This document shows, in pieces, positions 34,009 through 44,957 of a stretch of DNA of 64,000 bases. The stretch's first letter is position 1. Every line of letters begins with the position of its first letter. The position numbers and the translations under genes were made by a program. The stretch covers positions 14,468,858 through 14,532,857 of the forward strand of contig CM026423.1 of NCBI GenBank assembly GCA_014871385.1, given 5' to 3'. Source of the DNA: Ceratodon purpureus. Lineage: Eukaryota > Streptophyta > Bryopsida > Pseudoditrichales > Ditrichaceae. The notes below the pieces were generated by a model, which saw only the letters and a program-made list of their open reading frames with translations, did no database searches and was not told the DNA's origin.

Positions 34009-36478
34009 ATGACGATGGGGGATGCTAAGCCCAAGGCGCCCCTCCCGTTCTACGCAACCTTCGCAGCCAGCGCTTTCAGTGCTTGCTGGGCTGAGGTGAT
34101 CACATTCCTGCACCGTTTCCTGTTATGGTCTAAAGTTTTCTGTTTTGATTATCTAGAGTGCTGGATTGATAGATTTAAATTCTGTTGTTTGGGTTTCGGG
34201 GTTTATGGATTTTAGGGTGCGTGGGTTTTGTGTGGGTTGTTTTTTTCTAGTTTTTGTTGGTTTGTAGGTCGGTGAGGGAGTACCCTTTTTCCTAGAAGTT
34301 GAAAAGTGATTTTGGTTTGAGCGTTTTGTAGTTTTGTGATGGGGCGTTGGGGTTGGGTTGTTTTTGTGTTGAGATTGTATTAGGATGTTGGAAGGGTGGG
34401 GGTTATGATTTTGAGTTTTAGTGCACGCTATGGATTTGTATTTGGGAAATAAGTAGTAGTTGGATCTATCTCTAGTGTTGTGTATTGGAAACTGACGAGA
34501 GAGATGTTGGCAGACATGTACGATCCCTCTAGATACAGCGAAGGTGAGATTGCAGCTGCAAGGGAAAGCACTTGCAGGAGAGGCCTATGTGGCTCCCAAG
34601 TACAAGGGCATGTTCGGCACCATGGCCACCATCGCCAGGGAAGAAGGGGCCGCCTCGCTGTGGAAGGGCATTATTCCCGGTCTCCACCGTCAATGCCTCT
34701 TCGGTGGTCTGAGAATTGGTCTTTATGAACCTGTAAGCTTTCGCTTCTTCGCACATGTGATGTGCCCTAGCAGAACTGTAGAAAATGTTCGAATGGCTAA
34801 ATGAGGTATTTTAGAGCTCATTTTCTGGCACGATGGTGGTTTTGATCTTTGCATTTTCTTACATTATTTTAGGCTGTGAGGAAAATTGAACCCCTACGGC
34901 ATGGTTTTGCGTAATGAATGTGCTTCTGTGGTCATTTCAATGGTGCAGGTAAGGGATCTGTACATTGGGAAAGACCATGTAGGAGATCCTCCGTTACTTA
35001 AAAAGATTGCTGCTGGTCTTACCACAGGTCAGCTGATGCTCTTCATATGATCTCTATTTCAGAAACTGCTCCTGTTTCTTCTCTTTTTTGTGCTTGCACT
35101 CAGTTTCAGGAGCTCTGAGAAGTTTAATATTTTGTATCTCGAATGGGATTTTAACTCTGCTGTTTGGGGGTTGAACTTCAGGTGCATTGGGTATTTGCGT
35201 AGCAAGTCCAACGGATCTAGTGAAAGTCCGACTACAGTCTGAGGGCAAGCTCGCTCCTGGTGTTCCTCGTCGCTACAGCGGTGCCATGAATGCATACTCG
35301 ACCATTGTGAAGCAGGTATGAGCCCTGTGTACAACTGGGGTCAGAATTCGATTATTTTGATTTCAAGTCATACTTATACCCCCTTTGATTGGTGCGGGCT
35401 GCTTATGATGCTTGACATAATATTTACCGCTTCCACGCTGACTTGGATATTCTGACTTTTCAGGAAGGTTTCACTAAGTTATGGACTGGACTTGGACCAA
35501 ACGTTGCTCGTAACGCAATCATCAACGCTGCCGAATTGGCTAGTTATGACCAAGTCAAGCAGGTGGATTGTCTTCCCTAAAATCTTAGCTACTGTTAACG
35601 AAGCATTTTGTTGTCTCCCTCTCTAGGTAGGTTGGAGTTGCATTCATTTTGAGAAAAGAACGTGCAAGTGGGTTCGTTTTCTTTAGACTGTTAGTTGAGA
35701 AGTTTGAAGGGCACTTCGTTTTGCTCACATGAAAGTTTATGTTATCCAGACTTTATTGAAGCTCCCCGGATTCACAGACAACGTTGTCACCCACATACTT
35801 TCTGGATTAGGAGCAGGGTTCATTGCTGTCTGCGTGGGATCGCCTGTTGATGTGGTTCGTATCTCTCTACTAATGGCTATTGAGCTTCACATCATTCACA
35901 TGCAACTCTTCTATACACCCATTAGAATCATTTATCATTAAATAGAGACATGCTGATATCACATTGTTGTGCAGGTGAAGTCCAGAATGATGGGAGGACA
36001 GGGTGTATATAAGGGCACAATTGACTGTTTTGTTCAGACCTTTAAGAATGATGTCCGTGCTCTCAACACCTTAACTCTTCTTTTGAAAGTTGTTTTCAGC
36101 CCTTACCTGCATGATTTGCTGTACGATATTCACCCCAAGTCTTAGTCTCTGTTACAGAACGGTAAAGGTTTGAACTACAGCAATTATTGATATCAAGAGA
36201 GCGATGTGGTGATTTATGTTTGCAGGGTCCTGGGGCTTTTTACAAGGGATTCTTGCCCAACTTTGGCCGACTTGGTTCTTGGAACGTCATCATGTTTCTG
36301 ACCTTGGAACAGGTTTGTTTCTGCTAGAATGCACATTCTTTTTTAGTCGTTGTCTTGAATACCGGTAGTCGCTGAACTTATATCTCCATTATTCTCTATT
36401 TTTCAAATTGTTTGGAAATTCTATAAACTGAATTGCCTGTTGGTTTCGCAGGCCAAGAAGGCTTTTACGAAGGAGTAG
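34009..36478 (+). CDS. UCP1: Mitochondrial uncoupling protein (plant UCP/PUMP)
   Basis: Nine exons with GT-AG borders and continuous phase: 34009-34095, 34514-34732, 34949-35027, 35182-35315, 35464-35562, 35750-35854, 35975-36052, 36226-36312, 36452-36478. Protein 304 residues (Arabidopsis PUMP1 has 306). It is an inner-membrane carrier of the mitochondrial carrier family; plant UCPs dissipate the proton gradient and exchange dicarboxylates and amino acids. All three carrier signatures are present: [22 protein letters not shown] and SPVDVVKSRMM. Diagnostic stretches match PUMP1 closely: [71 protein letters not shown]. It starts at the first of two nearby ATGs (34009, 34015). No defects seen. 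Confidence 0.96.
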
Positions 36479-36547
36479 AATTGGAGGTTGTCTCCACGGT
36501 TGGAAACATCATAATAATTCAGATTAGCTTGGATTCAGGTTGTTTTC

Positions 36548-37471
36548 CTAATAAAGCACCTTGGTGTTTTTGTCACCACTACTTTTAATACATGATACCT
36601 TCTTAGTGGACGTCTTCCCGCTAGTGTCTCCAGCAGTAGTCATTTCATCAAGTTTCTTCCCACCAGGTAAGCTGTACGTGATATCTGGTAGGGGTAGGGG
36701 TTTATCAAGTTTCTTACGAGCAGGTGAGCTCCGAGTGGATCTAGTAGGTGTAGGTTCAATGACTGGATCTACAAGAACCTTTGGATTCTTCTTTTTCCTT
36801 TTTTGTTTAAGAACTTCATTCCAAACCAAGTTTCCGCTTCCGACTAGATCTGGGAGGTGAAAATCTGGAAACCTCAAGATTCTTTTGAGCAATTCTTTGC
36901 CTTCGGAGCATTGGCACTTAACTCCTCCAGGAATGTTGATGTGCATGCACATGTGCTTATTTTGAAAAGCTGCGTGTGACCAGTTCCGAGGATCCGAGAC
37001 ACAAGCCTTGAATAATATCATTACTGTACTTATGGAAACTATGTCATGGACGATGATCAGTCCATGCACCACACCACCAGCAATAAAATCAAAGGCTATG
37101 GTTTTTTTAAGCTTGCCACTGCACTTTGTGAGCACTTGGAATAGGCACAAATTTGCACTTTCAAATCGTCACCACGTCCACTTCTTGATTCCATACACTT
37201 TGTCATACCGGGAAACATAGTTAACTCCTTGTGAATCATACTCAGGTTGGATAAATGCAGCGGACTTATTCGTCGTGAGACAGTGGAGATCTTTGGAGAC
37301 TTCCGCGATCACTGTGGATACTATTATGGACCGTGGTATTGGAGAGTGACGTTTTGCTTGCATTGTGTTGCAGGGCAGGGGTTTGTGCAGTGGCTGGAGA
37401 GTGTTGTACTTGGGACGGAATGCGACCCAGAAGTATCCTCCCCGTGTAAACAAAACCTCCGGGACGGCCAC
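36548..37471 (-). pseudogene. Unrecognised reading-frame remnant at left palindrome edge
   Basis: One frame on the minus strand reads almost through this stretch, interrupted once (TGA after KKWTW), with no ATG at the start of its second part. The upstream part includes GGYFWVAFRPKYNTLQPLHK and SQGVNYVSRYDKVYGIKKW. The downstream part includes CLFQVLTKCSGKLKKTIAFD, NKHMCMHINIPGGVKCQCSEG and a basic, Ser/Pro/Lys-rich end. I do not recognise the family. The palindrome border at 36842 cuts through it: the left copy continues about 300 bp past the border, while the right copy (48950-49594) is truncated there. Confidence 0.4.
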
Positions 37472-38752
37472 CTAAAATCGCCCAATACGTCACATGTGTT
37501 CCGACTGGCAGCACACCACTTGCTAGATTGAGCCCTTATCTTTACTCTCTCGACAGAATTAATTTCGAGGTTGCGAGACGAGCTGAGCAACAGCGCCAAT
37601 GCCCGAAGGTGCAATTCACCTGAGTAAACTAAACGATCGCGCGTGCAGCTGCGCTCCAGTGTGCGGACACACCATCCACAAATTAATTGTCCACGTGCTG
37701 CACAATTGGCAGGTTTGGTTGCGTTGCGAATGGTATAGTGCCGCGCCAGAGTGACGGGACGGGACGGGAGGTGCGAGATAGCCCATATCGCTGGGCAGAC
37801 CTGGTCGAAGGGCGGCCTTCAAAGAGCCGAGGTCACGATGCATTCCTCACTTACCTGGGCGGGGTCGATCCATGATCCAGAAGGTGGATGGCCTAGAGGA
37901 GCCTGCCCCATTGCACTCCGGGCCGGGCGACTCTAGTATCTTCCCACGGGAGGCATACACGTCATAATTTGTGGCAGCGGGGGCTCGCGTTCGCGCGGCC
38001 CTCACCCATACCAATCCAAAGAGGAGTAAGTGCGTACGCACCGCAGGCTGGATGGATCCAAATGCACGTTTGGTTTGATGTGCTTGGCGGTGACTGATGG
38101 CCTCGCTGGTCCATAGATGGTTCTACCGACGCCATCCAGAAGCTGTAGCATGGAATAGTGAGGAGCCGGTCATGTCAGTGGTTGTGGCGAACTCGCATCG
38201 GAATGGATTGAACAACCGCGGTTGGGGGCTGCGAAGAGTGGTGGTGTCCGATCCGCGGCGTCGCCAGCCTGCGAGTGTGCGACCGGGGTTCATTTTTCCG
38301 AATCGGAAAGATGGCCCATGGGTTACTATTCTTCTTGGCTGTACCCCAGCTGCGAGTGCAGACTGTGGAGCATTGATATTGCTGCAGTTGGAGCGGGCTG
38401 TTGGGCGCAGCATTGAACGCGCTCGTACAGACGTGAAAGCCGACGTAGCTAGGTGCCTGCCGGGTGAGCTCGGAGCTAGTGCCTTGCACAATTCACTGCT
38501 TGGATGCAGCGATAGCGAGCGTGACCGAGCTGTGTAGTCGCCAGGGCAGGTACGAGCTGCTCATGTTTTGCAATCGGTTCAGATTTTGGGAGTCATGTTG
38601 GGGCGACAGTGTCCAAGACGTTGTTCGCAGCCTCGGCTTTGCTGTTGAGGGATCATTGGAGTGGGTATCGTGGCATCTTCTTCCGAGGATTCGGGATCCG
38701 GCGCCCTGCGGGTACATGCCCGCGGAGTGTTGATACCCGGATTTCCGGGTAT

Positions 38753-38956
38753 GTCGTTGTAGTATAGTGGTAAGTATTCCCGCCTTCGGGCCGCGAGGCC
38801 CGGGGCCCCGCGCCTCGGCGCTCCGCGCCGGGGCGTGACGGGCTTCGGCCCTGTGTTTTCGGCTTCGGCCTTTTGCTTTTTAAACCCGGTGGGTACTTTT
38901 GGTAAGTATTCCCGCCTGTCACGCGGGTGACCCGGGTTCGATCCCCGGCAGCGGCG
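38753..38956 (+). tRNA. tRNA-Asp(GTC), interrupted by a 115-bp insert
   Basis: The 5' part (from GTCGTTGTAGTATAGT) and the 3' part (CCTGTCACGCGGG, then ACCCGGGTTCGATCCCCGG and CAGCGGCG) together make a standard plant tRNA-Asp. GGTAAGTATTCCCGCCT occurs twice (38769-38785 and 38901-38917) around a 115-bp GC-rich insert (38786-38900). Without the insert and one repeat copy the gene is exactly 72 nt with a fully paired acceptor stem (with G-U pairs). The insert is far longer than, and not placed like, a normal tRNA intron, so this gene is probably inactive. Confidence 0.85.
38786..38900 (+). mobile_element. GC-rich hairpin insert in tRNA-Asp
   Basis: 115 bp flanked by a 17-bp direct repeat of the host tRNA, like a target duplication. 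It contains successive hairpins: GGGCCGCGAGGCCC, a CCCCGCGCC...CCGGGG stem, and two TTCG-tetraloop stems GGGCTTCGGCCC and GGCTTCGGCC. No coding capacity. Origin unknown; the present copy in the other arm is at 47521-47635. Confidence 0.6.
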
Positions 38957-38981
38957 ATACCCTTACATGGGTGATACCCGT

Positions 38982-39052
38982 GCACCGGTGGTCTAGTGGT
39001 AGAATAGTACCCTGCCACGGTACAGACCCGGGTTCGATTCCCGGCCGGTGCA
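38982..39052 (+). tRNA. tRNA-Gly(GCC)
   Basis: 71 nt, from GCACCGGTGGTCTAGTGGTA to CCGGCCGGTGCA. Anticodon GCC in CCTGCCACGG; intact A box (TGGTCTAGTGG) and B box (GGTTCGATTCC), perfect acceptor pairing. A T-run at about 39065-39075 serves as the Pol III terminator. Confidence 0.95.
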
Positions 39053-39075
39053 TCAATCCCCTCTCTTTTTTTTTT

Positions 39076-40610
39076 TGCTTTCGTTGCTTTCTAGACTTGA
39101 GTTGAAATCTAATCCTACAAATTTCGTTCCAAACGGACGCCAAATGTAGGAGATATGGCCCTTCAAAGTTTTGGCCCTTCAAAGTTTTAGTCACTCCAAA
39201 AGTTCAAGTGCCAAAATAATATCAACATCTAGACCTTTATCACATACACCATGTGCACTCTTTACTTCATACATATTCTCTCTCAAAAAGCCTACCATTA
39301 TGATATCACCTACGTGCTCACACTTTCAAGTAGCACCATACATATAAAATGATTGACCTATGTTGTAGAAGATTGTTGATGTTCGATTGCTCTCTTGTTA
39401 TTCTCCTCAAGAAGAACCTAAAAGGCCTAATGGTATATTGATATTCTAGTACAATACAACCTCATATTTCATTCCTATCTGGCGTCCAAATCAATCTGTC
39501 TAATTGCTTTGAAACGAAGGCTGCAATTGGCATAAGCCGCTAGGCAAGCAACCAATGGAGTCTTGTCAAGCTTTGATAGCGTTGAGCGCACTCTCCAAAT
39601 GGACGCACTCTCAAATGGGCCATCCAAGCTCACATCCCTTTATCTTAGGTTCTCCCTTATTGAATGGCCTTCTCCATGTTCTTCTCATCCACTACAACAT
39701 TACATAACAAATGTGGCCGGATTGGTCACTACTTAAGACTTAGAGCATCAATTCATGGACTTCATTTGTAATGGCTGTGGTTTCTCTATTAAACGCTCCA
39801 CGTGATATAGTAGATAGATTCTACAATCACAATGACTATCTTGTTGGAATAACTGTAAATTTATACGCACAAAATATTTATTGAAACATATATTGATTTC
39901 TTTGAAAAAAAATCAACCATGAATCTACACATAATGAATTGCTTTAGATTGCATCTTAGGTTCTATGTATTTGATTCCTCAAATGCTAGCTCTTATGTTG
40001 AGGTTTGTTCCACAAACATATGGTTGTTTTCTTTTAATTGAAATAAATATTTATATTTGCAATTTAGGAATCACCTAAGCTATAACTATGATCTATAGAA
40101 GCTGGGCGTATCGAAGTTCTATATATTTGATTCTTGATAATAACACCAATAATATGGTTCCATTCTTTTAAAGATGCATGTTTGCCATTAATTTACGAAA
40201 TATTCTTGGATGCATATCTTCACATCCTTAACACCCCCACCATGGAAATCCTTTTTGGAATTTGAGCACAAAATAATTGTTAAGCCATCCTTCTTTACTC
40301 AACATCAAGTTTTTTAGACATCTTAAATTGCATATACAATAAAGTTGTTTAATTATTGGATCATTTAATACCGATATATATCAATGTCGCAAATGCTTAC
40401 TTGAAGCTTCAAAGTTGATTTTATGATGGTCACAAACTATGGCAAGGCTCTTATGTAGTTACATGTTTTTACAATTTACAAGTAACAAATGGCTTTTATA
40501 CAAGATTATGGTGAAACAAACCAACATTGATTCTGTTAATAATTTATCAACTTCATCATGGAACAGAAATGAAGGAAGAGTGAAATGATGTAATTTTGAG
40601 AACCAGGGAC
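39076..40610. other. AT-rich part of left palindrome arm
   Basis: No gene recognised. Repeated exactly, inverted, in the right arm (45811-47345). Confidence 0.5.
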
Positions 40611-42199
40611 TTGTATTTTATTGTCATGCATTTTAAGATCATTCTTTTCAAAAATAAAACCCTTTTAAACCCATTTCCAATCCTTGCCACTATATCAAAA
40701 GAAGTAACTTCCACATTGCCATGAAGAGCCTTGAAGACAAGTATCAATAGTGCCACAAGAATGTTTATTAGCATTTGAAAAATCACTTTGGTATGACATT
40801 TTGTAGTGCAGTATTGAATTTTTTAATAGTGAATGAAGGAACCTCATATTCAAATCCACTCACATTATCTAGATTGGCTTCAATGTGTTTGATAATAGCA
40901 AGTCTTTTAATTTTATTTTTTCACTTGTGGAGTAATATCATGCTTCAGAGATAAATTTCATCTTCTGAATACATTTTACCAAATTAGATGTAAACAACAA
41001 ATTTTTATGTAAACAAAGTGTTTCACAGAGGAGCAGTGTATATTGATAAAAAGATAATGAAATGGTTACATGAGCATGCAATAATAGTAACACTCGAGAA
41101 AGTTTTAACTGCTGATAATGTACAGATTTGATATGCACACAATGATTATCATTTGCTTAGAACGGATGAGAAAGTCTTGGATGAGAACACATGTCAACAC
41201 CCTCCCTTGTTTTAAGGCTGGTCCATTTCTTTGTTGTAAACTCGCTCCCATAGATGTGCGCCCTCGAGGAGACAAAACTCAATTTCAGCGTCGAGCCTCA
41301 ATTGTAAGTTTTTTGGTGATGTTGGTGGATTGGATTTTACTTGTCGCTGATTTTCCTACTTTGTGGTCTCAGAATGTCTAAAATACACACCTTGATCTCC
41401 TTCTTCTACTTCTATGGACCATAGCCGCCTTGGTTCCTAAGTTATGTGATTCTTGTCTTTGGTTGATTGACCATATCTTTGATTGAGCCCTTTAACAGCG
41501 CAATTTCTTGGTTCGGAGTGGTATTTCGAAGAAGCGTCTTTCAAGATCACGGTTAGCAGGGTTGTCAACCTCAACGGGTGAGCAGGTACGGGCTTGCTCT
41601 TCTTATCGTTTTGAATTTTAGGGCATCTTTAGGTTGCCATTAACAAGGTGAAGTATGTCTAAGAGCTTCTTGGATGTATAGCTCTTGTGCAAGGCTAATG
41701 AAGCACATCCGTTACCGCTCCTGAAAGATGGAGTGGGAGAAATTAGAGCGCTTCCAGACGGGAGAATTGAAGGGAGCGGTAGAATTCTTGTGTAAGAAAA
41801 GGTAAGTCTAAATTTCATGGTTAGCCAAGCCCCTTATCCACTCGTTGGAAGCAAACTCCTATTTTAGTTTCAAGTCCTCCTCCAAGTGTTGGTTCGTCAT
41901 CTGTGTCGGGGGAAAGTTTGTGTAAGCCGAAGGCCCCACAACACGGCAACCACTGGTCTTGGGTTAATTGGCCACAACATCTTTTGACTCCAACATGCTT
42001 GACTAAGTTGGTGACGAATAAGGGTGACTTAATAGAGAGAAGAAGAGGGGAATGCAAGGAAGATGGGATACTAGAACAGAGCTTGGCAGGGATCAAATTC
42101 TAGGTTGAGAATTTGCTTTCTATGTGAGGAAATATTGCCCTAAAAGTATAATTGGAGTTCTGACTCCTCCAAGGGTGGTTATCCCTAGGGTTATCCTCG
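40611..42199. other. Left part of the palindrome loop
   Basis: No gene recognised. It could include the long terminal repeat side of the adjoining copia fossil, but I could not define one. Confidence 0.35.
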
Positions 42200-43335
42200 T
42201 TAGTCCAGCTCTTGAATTGTGACACCTATGTTAGTTATGTGTTGCTGGAATTTGACGCGACCAAGACGTTTCATTAGAATGTCCGCTAGCTATAGGTTAG
42301 TGGGTATGTATCCTAATTGCACTTGCCCGTCAATTACTTTCTCTCTAATAAAGTGATAGTGAAGCTCAATGTGCTTCATGCGGGCATGAAATAGTGGATT
42401 TTGGCTAGTTTGATTAATGCATGATCATTGATTGTCGCAATGGATTAGTGTGGGTAGTGATAGGTTTGAAATGATTTCTTTGTCGTTTGTTTTAATCTTC
42501 ATGTCTTGGATTCCTAGACCTAAATGTATGTTAGTTTCCTGATCTATATAGCCTCATGTGCTCCGTCTGATAGAACTCTGTACTCGCTCATAGTAGAAGC
42601 GCGAGATACAATTGACTGTCTGTTGCTCTACCAGGTTATAGGGGACCCTCCCACGATAAAAATGTATCCCCTAGTGCTGCGTCTAGTGTCTAAGTTTGAT
42701 CGCCAATCACCGTCCGTGTAACCTCAAATCTCTAGGTTAGTTCCCTTTTTGTATGAGATTCTAGATTCTAATGTTCCTTGAATGTATCGGTGGATGTGTT
42801 TGACTGCTTCTAGGTGTATCTTTTGGAATTTTGGCATGTAACGGCTTGTTAAGGTGAGTGCACACGATATGTTTGGTCTGCTAATTTGTAGACAGACTAG
42901 TTTTCCAACAAGCCTACAATACATGTGAATTTTGACAAATGGTGTCCCCATGTCTGTTCTTTATTTGATGCCAGCGGGTGTAGGGGTGGATGCATGTTGA
43001 CAATCTTGCATGTTGAATTTTGCTAGAAGGTCCATAGCATACTATGTCGGGTTGAAGAATATTCTATTAGGTAGTTGAAAAAAGAATATATCTAAGAATT
43101 TCTGGAGCTTGTCTAAGTGTATCATTTTAAATCTAGCTTGCTGCTTGTTTTTGATCTTTTCTATGTGATTGCTGTCATTTCCTGTAATAAATAGGCGGTC
43201 TACATAAAGAATCAGAATAACAAAGAATCCCTCACTCTCGAGAATGTATAGGTTGTAATCAACGTTTTACCTACTTAATCTTTTTGTATTAAATCTGTGT
43301 TAATTTTATCGTATCACGCCCTCGTGGACTGCCTA

Positions 43336-43426
43336 CATTAGGAGAAATCTGTAGTCTCAAAGAGGCCTTTGACATAGTACACGTGCTAAAAATATTGATG
43401 GTAGCACCAATGGTGCCATTTGGCTC

Positions 43427-43457
<31 letters not shown>

Positions 43458-43759
43458 AACTGTGCGTCAACTTAGAAACTACTTGAGTTCAAAGATATGG
43501 GGGTTTTAATTCTTTTGAAGTAAAATTTATATTTTTTTTAAATGTAAGATATCATGAATTAATTGGAAGTTTACATCTTAAAAAAAAAAATGGTAGCATA
43601 TAAGCCATTTAGCCATTTTACAAGTAAGATAAGGTCTCAAAAATGCTCTTCACTTAGTCTTTTCTCTAAGCTAAGTACCCCCCCATAAAATACCCCGTGA
43701 ACGCACGTGATACCTAATTTACACATGGAGTGCCCCCCCCCCCCCCCCCCCCCCCCCCG

Positions 43760-43796
<37 letters not shown>

Positions 43797-44039
43797 AGCA
43801 TTTGGTTGACAACAGTGAAGTTCTATGAGTTGAGCGACCTCGGGGTCTAGCCAATTGAGGTACTTAGCGCTATTAATACTGCCAAAGGTGCCATCATTGC
43901 TAGCACTGTGGCTTCTTATGTTGTCAATGGGCAACGACATGCACCAATGGGCTTTTATGGAGAGGGATGTTTGGGAAGCCAATTCAGCTAATATGGGTTT
44001 TCTTACAGAGCCCCTTTGAGACCCATTTTTCTCTTGATG
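43336..44039. mobile_element. CATTAGG-family MITE in the palindrome loop
   Basis: Left end CATTAGGAGAAATCTGTAGT followed by CTCAAAGAGGCC; the right end mirrors CATCAAGAGAAAAATGGGTC followed by TCAAAGGGGC. About 38 bp of inverted similarity. It contains a G29 run (43429-43457) and a C63 run (43733-43795, one G at 43759), and GGTGCCAT/GCTAGCAC-type words. Confidence 0.7.
43429..43795. repeat. Facing poly-G and poly-C tracts
   Basis: 29 G at 43429-43457 and, 275 bp later, 63 bases of C with a single G at 43759. They could pair as a G:C stem within one strand. Exact lengths may be unreliable because sequencing such tracts is error-prone. Confidence 0.8.
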
Positions 44040-44611
44040 AGTTCATACAAGGATTTGTGAAGTTTACATACCATTTTTTCTTTATCTAGTTCGACAAATC
44101 CTTGGAGTTGTTGTAGATAGACTTCGTCCTGCAAGTCACCATTTGGAAATGTTGTGTTGATGTCTATTTGGTATATCATCTAGCCTTTGGATGCTGCGAG
44201 GCACGTGACAAGTGGAGCAAATGTCTCTTTGTAGTCAATCCTTGCTCTTTGTTCAAATCCTCGTGCCACGAGTTGTGTCTTTAATTTTTCTTGTCCCTCT
44301 CATGGTCATAGTTTTTTTTTGTACACCCATTTAGCAAATATCCGTTTCTAACCTGAGGACAATGGTTCCAAAGTTCAAATATTGTTCTTGTGGATGAAGT
44401 TGATATCTTTGGCAATCGCTTGCACTCGTCAGGAATGTTGTCTGGCCTTAGTGGAGGTCAAATCCTCTACTGTTGGTTCTTGGAAATAGACTTCTATTTG
44501 TTCTAGAGTCAACATGAAGCAGTTGGAGTCTGAAGCAGAGATATATACGTCGTAGTCTTGTAGTTAGATAGGTTGAGTGCGATGCCGGTTTAATCTTTGT
44601 ACTGGTTGAAG

Positions 44612-44957
44612 CTTTAGGAGAAATGTGAAGTCTCCAAAAGGCCTTGTAAGACAATCCGAAGCAAGTGAACGGGTACCCACGCATCTCTCTCCAAGTAATC
44701 CCATTGGTGGATATCTTGCTCGCTCACAGCATTAGGAGCTATAGTATTGGCAACGTCATTATTGTTAGCACTATTTACTGCGTTGACAGCTTTCGCACAC
44801 GCAGATGCTGACAGCGATTGGCTAGACCCACCAAATTTACTGTTGGCGACCTCGTGGCACCATTGGTGCTAGCAAGATAAAGTGCACGGGTTTCACCAAA
44901 ATTTTAGGCATGTGGGAAATCCAAAGGCCTTTTAGAGACCCCAGATTTCCCCTAATG
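44612..44957. mobile_element. CATTAGG-family MITE, 346 bp
   Basis: Left end CTTTAGGAGAAATGTGAAGT then CTCCAAAAGGCCTTGTAAG; the right end mirrors CATTAGGGGAAATCTGGGGT then CTCTAAAAGGCC. The inside has GTTGGCAACG, GTTAGCAC, GCTGACAGCG and GGTGCTAGCAA words like those seen near 57.3 kb. Inserted in the copia fossil. Confidence 0.75.

Larger units (their letters stand above)
36842..40610 (+). repeat. Left arm of the 3.77-kb palindrome
   Basis: Inverted copy of 45811-49579; paired coordinates sum to 86421 across the arm, so no net indels. The only difference I noticed is one base 3 bp from the distal (loop) end. Contents: part of the unrecognised frame, 1.2 kb of GC-rich DNA without a recognisable gene (37500-38750), tRNA-Asp, tRNA-Gly, and 1.5 kb of AT-rich DNA. 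Confidence 0.97.

Noticed and set aside
37500-38750. Several 60-146-codon open frames on both strands of the palindrome arm
   Set aside because: GC-rich DNA, overlapping frames on both strands, no recognisable domain, no splice-consistent gene structure.
38753-38956. Reading the split tRNA-Asp as an intron-containing tRNA
   Set aside because: Canonical tRNA introns sit one base after the anticodon and are short; this insert lies before the anticodon and is bracketed by a 17-bp direct repeat.
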